Of a stretch of DNA of 64,000 bases, positions 62,855 to 64,000 are shown piece after piece. Source of the DNA: Erythrobacter aureus (GTDB lineage Bacteria > Pseudomonadota > Alphaproteobacteria > Sphingomonadales > Sphingomonadaceae); the NCBI RefSeq assembly GCF_003355455.1, contig NZ_CP031357.1, positions 536,501 to 600,500 on the forward strand, read 5' to 3'. Within the stretch, counting starts at the first letter, position 1, and each line of letters begins with the position of its first letter. The position numbers were made by a program, and so were the translations under genes. Under the pieces are notes generated by a model. The model was not told where the DNA came from. It worked only from the letters and a program-made list of their open reading frames with translations, and did not search any database.

Positions 62855-63648
62855 TGCGCGCGCTACCATACTGGCATGTCGATGCCTTCGCCGACCGGCC
62901 CTTCGCCGGAAACCAGGCAGCGGTGATGCCGCTTGAGGATTGGCTCGATGACGCCACTTTGCTGGCCATTGCGGAGGAGAACAACTTCGCCGAAACCGCT
63001 TTCGTGGTCCGCGACAAGAGCGGTGCGGCCGATTGGGAACTGCGCTGGTTCACTCCTACCGAGGAAGTACGGCTGTGCGGCCATGCGACATTGGCCAGCG
63101 GGCACGTCCTGCTGACCCGCGATGGCGGCGATCGCGTGACGTTCCGCACCCGCAAGGCGGGTTTGCTCGACGTGTCGCGGGCGGATGCGGGTTATGAACT
63201 CGCCCTGCCGCTGATCCGCACCCAGCCGGGCGAATGGGCCGAAGCGGTCGCGCTGATCGGCGCGCCGGCGCAGGAGGTCTGGCTCAGCCCCGATCGCTAC
63301 GGCATTTACCTGTTCGACAGTGAAGATCGGGTGCGCGCGCTCGATCCCGATTTGCGGGGGTTGCGCGCGCTCGGGAACGACCAGTTCATCTGCACCGCGC
63401 CAGGGCGGGACACCGATGTGGTCAGCCGCGTGTTCGTTCCCGGCGGCGGTGTGGACGAGGATAGCTTCACCGGCTCTGCCCATGCTGCGCTGACCTATTT
63501 CTGGACCCAGCGGCTCGGGCGCGACGATTTCACCGCCTTCCAGGCCTCGCGGCGCGGGGGGCATGCGATCTGCCGCCGCGACGGCGAAAAGGCGGTGCTC
63601 AGCGGATCCTGCGTGACTGTGGTCGAAGGCAGCTTCTATCTGCCCTAG
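62851..63648 (+). CDS. PhzF family protein
   Basis: 265 residues. The PhzF isomerase fold has the N-terminal DAFADRPFAGNQAAVM and the catalytic Glu in NNFAETAFV (near residue 47). The pathway is unknown; there are no phenazine genes near, so the name is only a fold assignment. It converges with the serine hydrolase gene (stops overlap by four bases). Confidence 0.9.
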   Translation: MMRALPYWHVDAFADRPFAGNQAAVMPLEDWLDDATLLAIAEENNFAETAFVVRDKSGAADWELRWFTPTEEVRLCGHATLASGHVLLTRDGGDRVTFRTRKAGLLDVSRADAGYELALPLIRTQPGEWAEAVALIGAPAQEVWLSPDRYGIYLFDSEDRVRALDPDLRGLRALGNDQFICTAPGRDTDVVSRVFVPGGGVDEDSFTGSAHAALTYFWTQRLGRDDFTAFQASRRGGHAICRRDGEKAVLSGSCVTVVEGSFYLP

Positions 63649-64000
63649 GTTTCCGGATAGAGTTCGATCACATCGGCAAGCTGCCGGAGCATCGCGATCC
63701 GTTCCTCGCGGTTCGAATGGCCAAGCCGTACCACGGTAAGCTTCTGCGTCGGCGATACGAAGACGTATTGCCCCATATGGCCGATCAGCGAAAAGGCGCT
63801 ATGCGGCGCGCGGTCGGGGAACAGCGGGTGTTCCTCGCCTTCGGGAAGAGGGCGGTTGAGCCAAGTCTGAAGGCCGTAATGCGGGCTTTTGGGGCTCGGT
63901 TCGATCATTTCATCGACCCATTGGCGGGGAACAAGTTGTTCGCCGCGATACGAGCCCTTGTTGCGCAACAGCTCGCCGAGCTTGGCCCAGTCGCGTGCCG
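63645..64000 (-). CDS. Serine hydrolase (beta-lactamase fold), partial
   Basis: The C-terminal part of a beta-lactamase-type serine hydrolase; the gene continues past the right end of the window. The visible frame reads ARDWAKLGELLRNKGSY, then QWVDEMIEPSP, YGLQTWLN and FSLIGHMGQYVFVSP, the last with the conserved HxGxxG-like motif of this clan. Resemblance is to esterase-like or 6-aminohexanoate-dimer hydrolase relatives, not to classical resistance beta-lactamases. Confidence 0.82.
   Translation of the reverse strand, partial: ARDWAKLGELLRNKGSYRGEQLVPRQWVDEMIEPSPKSPHYGLQTWLNRPLPEGEEHPLFPDRAPHSAFSLIGHMGQYVFVSPTQKLTVVRLGHSNREERIAMLRQLADVIELYPET

Noticed and set aside
1..64000. tRNA, rRNA, CRISPR arrays, insertion sequences or prophage
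   Set aside because: I looked for direct repeats with regular spacers, transposase-like frames, terminal inverted repeats and tRNA T-loop motifs and saw none. The gene content is core chromosomal throughout.

Overview
The window is chromosomal DNA from an alphaproteobacterium, most likely of the order Sphingomonadales (Erythrobacter/Qipengyuania-like). This rests on gene content and order, GC-rich codon use, and families typical of that group: DUF1491, DUF6489, DUF1192, TrcR/DUF1013, a Suv3-like helicase next to an S4-domain protein, FdxA and CarD, and head-GIN proteins. It reads as core chromosome. I see no rRNA, tRNA, insertion sequence, prophage or CRISPR array.

Origin region (about 1-17,300). 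The left block (DUF1491, thioesterase, hpf, dnaQ, coaE, aroE, maf, ppsR) is all on the minus strand. The right block begins with hemE, hemJ and rho on the plus strand and, after a short minus-strand metabolic insert (SnoaL-like protein, FMN-binding glutamate-synthase-like protein, dienelactone hydrolase), continues with DUF6489, mnmE, mnmG, rsmG, parA and parB. The ppsR-hemE intergenic gap (5164-5441) ends in an AT-rich stretch. It has the same gene context as the Caulobacter origin (RP001-like gene / hemE), so it is the best oriC candidate. Three ParB-type parS palindromes lie 7.6-10.2 kb away, in and around mnmG and rsmG.

Middle (17,300-46,000). After a 525-base stretch with no clear gene come a glycine-zipper envelope protein, a free methionine-R-sulfoxide reductase, a membrane-anchored sugar dehydrogenase-like protein, an acyl-CoA dehydrogenase broken by two one-base deletions, TsaC/Sua5, a small lipoprotein and two seven-repeat head-GIN proteins. 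Then follow carD, a YihY-family protein, fdxA, an S4 protein and a Suv3-like helicase, an M23 peptidase, hemB, two GNAT acetyltransferases, a gamma carbonic anhydrase, DUF167 and DUF1275. A DNA-repair cassette follows: ligase-associated exonuclease, a DUF5946-like protein and an ATP-dependent ligase. After it come clpA, DUF1192, a quinone oxidoreductase, an LpxH-like phosphoesterase overlapping a GT4 glycosyltransferase, and TrcR.

Right part (46,000-64,000). This holds an acyl-CoA ligase, bactofilin plus an M23 peptidase, nadD-rsfS-rlmH (rlmH apparently starting at AUU), an EnvC-like M23 protein broken by two one-base deletions, a C-terminal processing protease, dsbB, coq7, a secreted hypothetical protein, wecB-wecC, a palindromic repeat, fabI, a second YihY protein, a DnaJ-domain protein, pdxH, a CDF cation exporter, a PhzF protein and the end of a serine hydrolase.

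Functionally the window joins replication and segregation, tRNA and ribosome modification or hibernation, tetrapyrrole synthesis (hemE, hemJ, hemB), cell-wall remodelling (three LytM/M23 proteins and bactofilin) and a partial ligase-associated repair operon with an unusual inserted gene. The points most worth checking are the DUF5946 insertion, the AUU start of rlmH, the oriC/parS layout, and the four one-base deletions in G/C runs, which may be sequencing errors.
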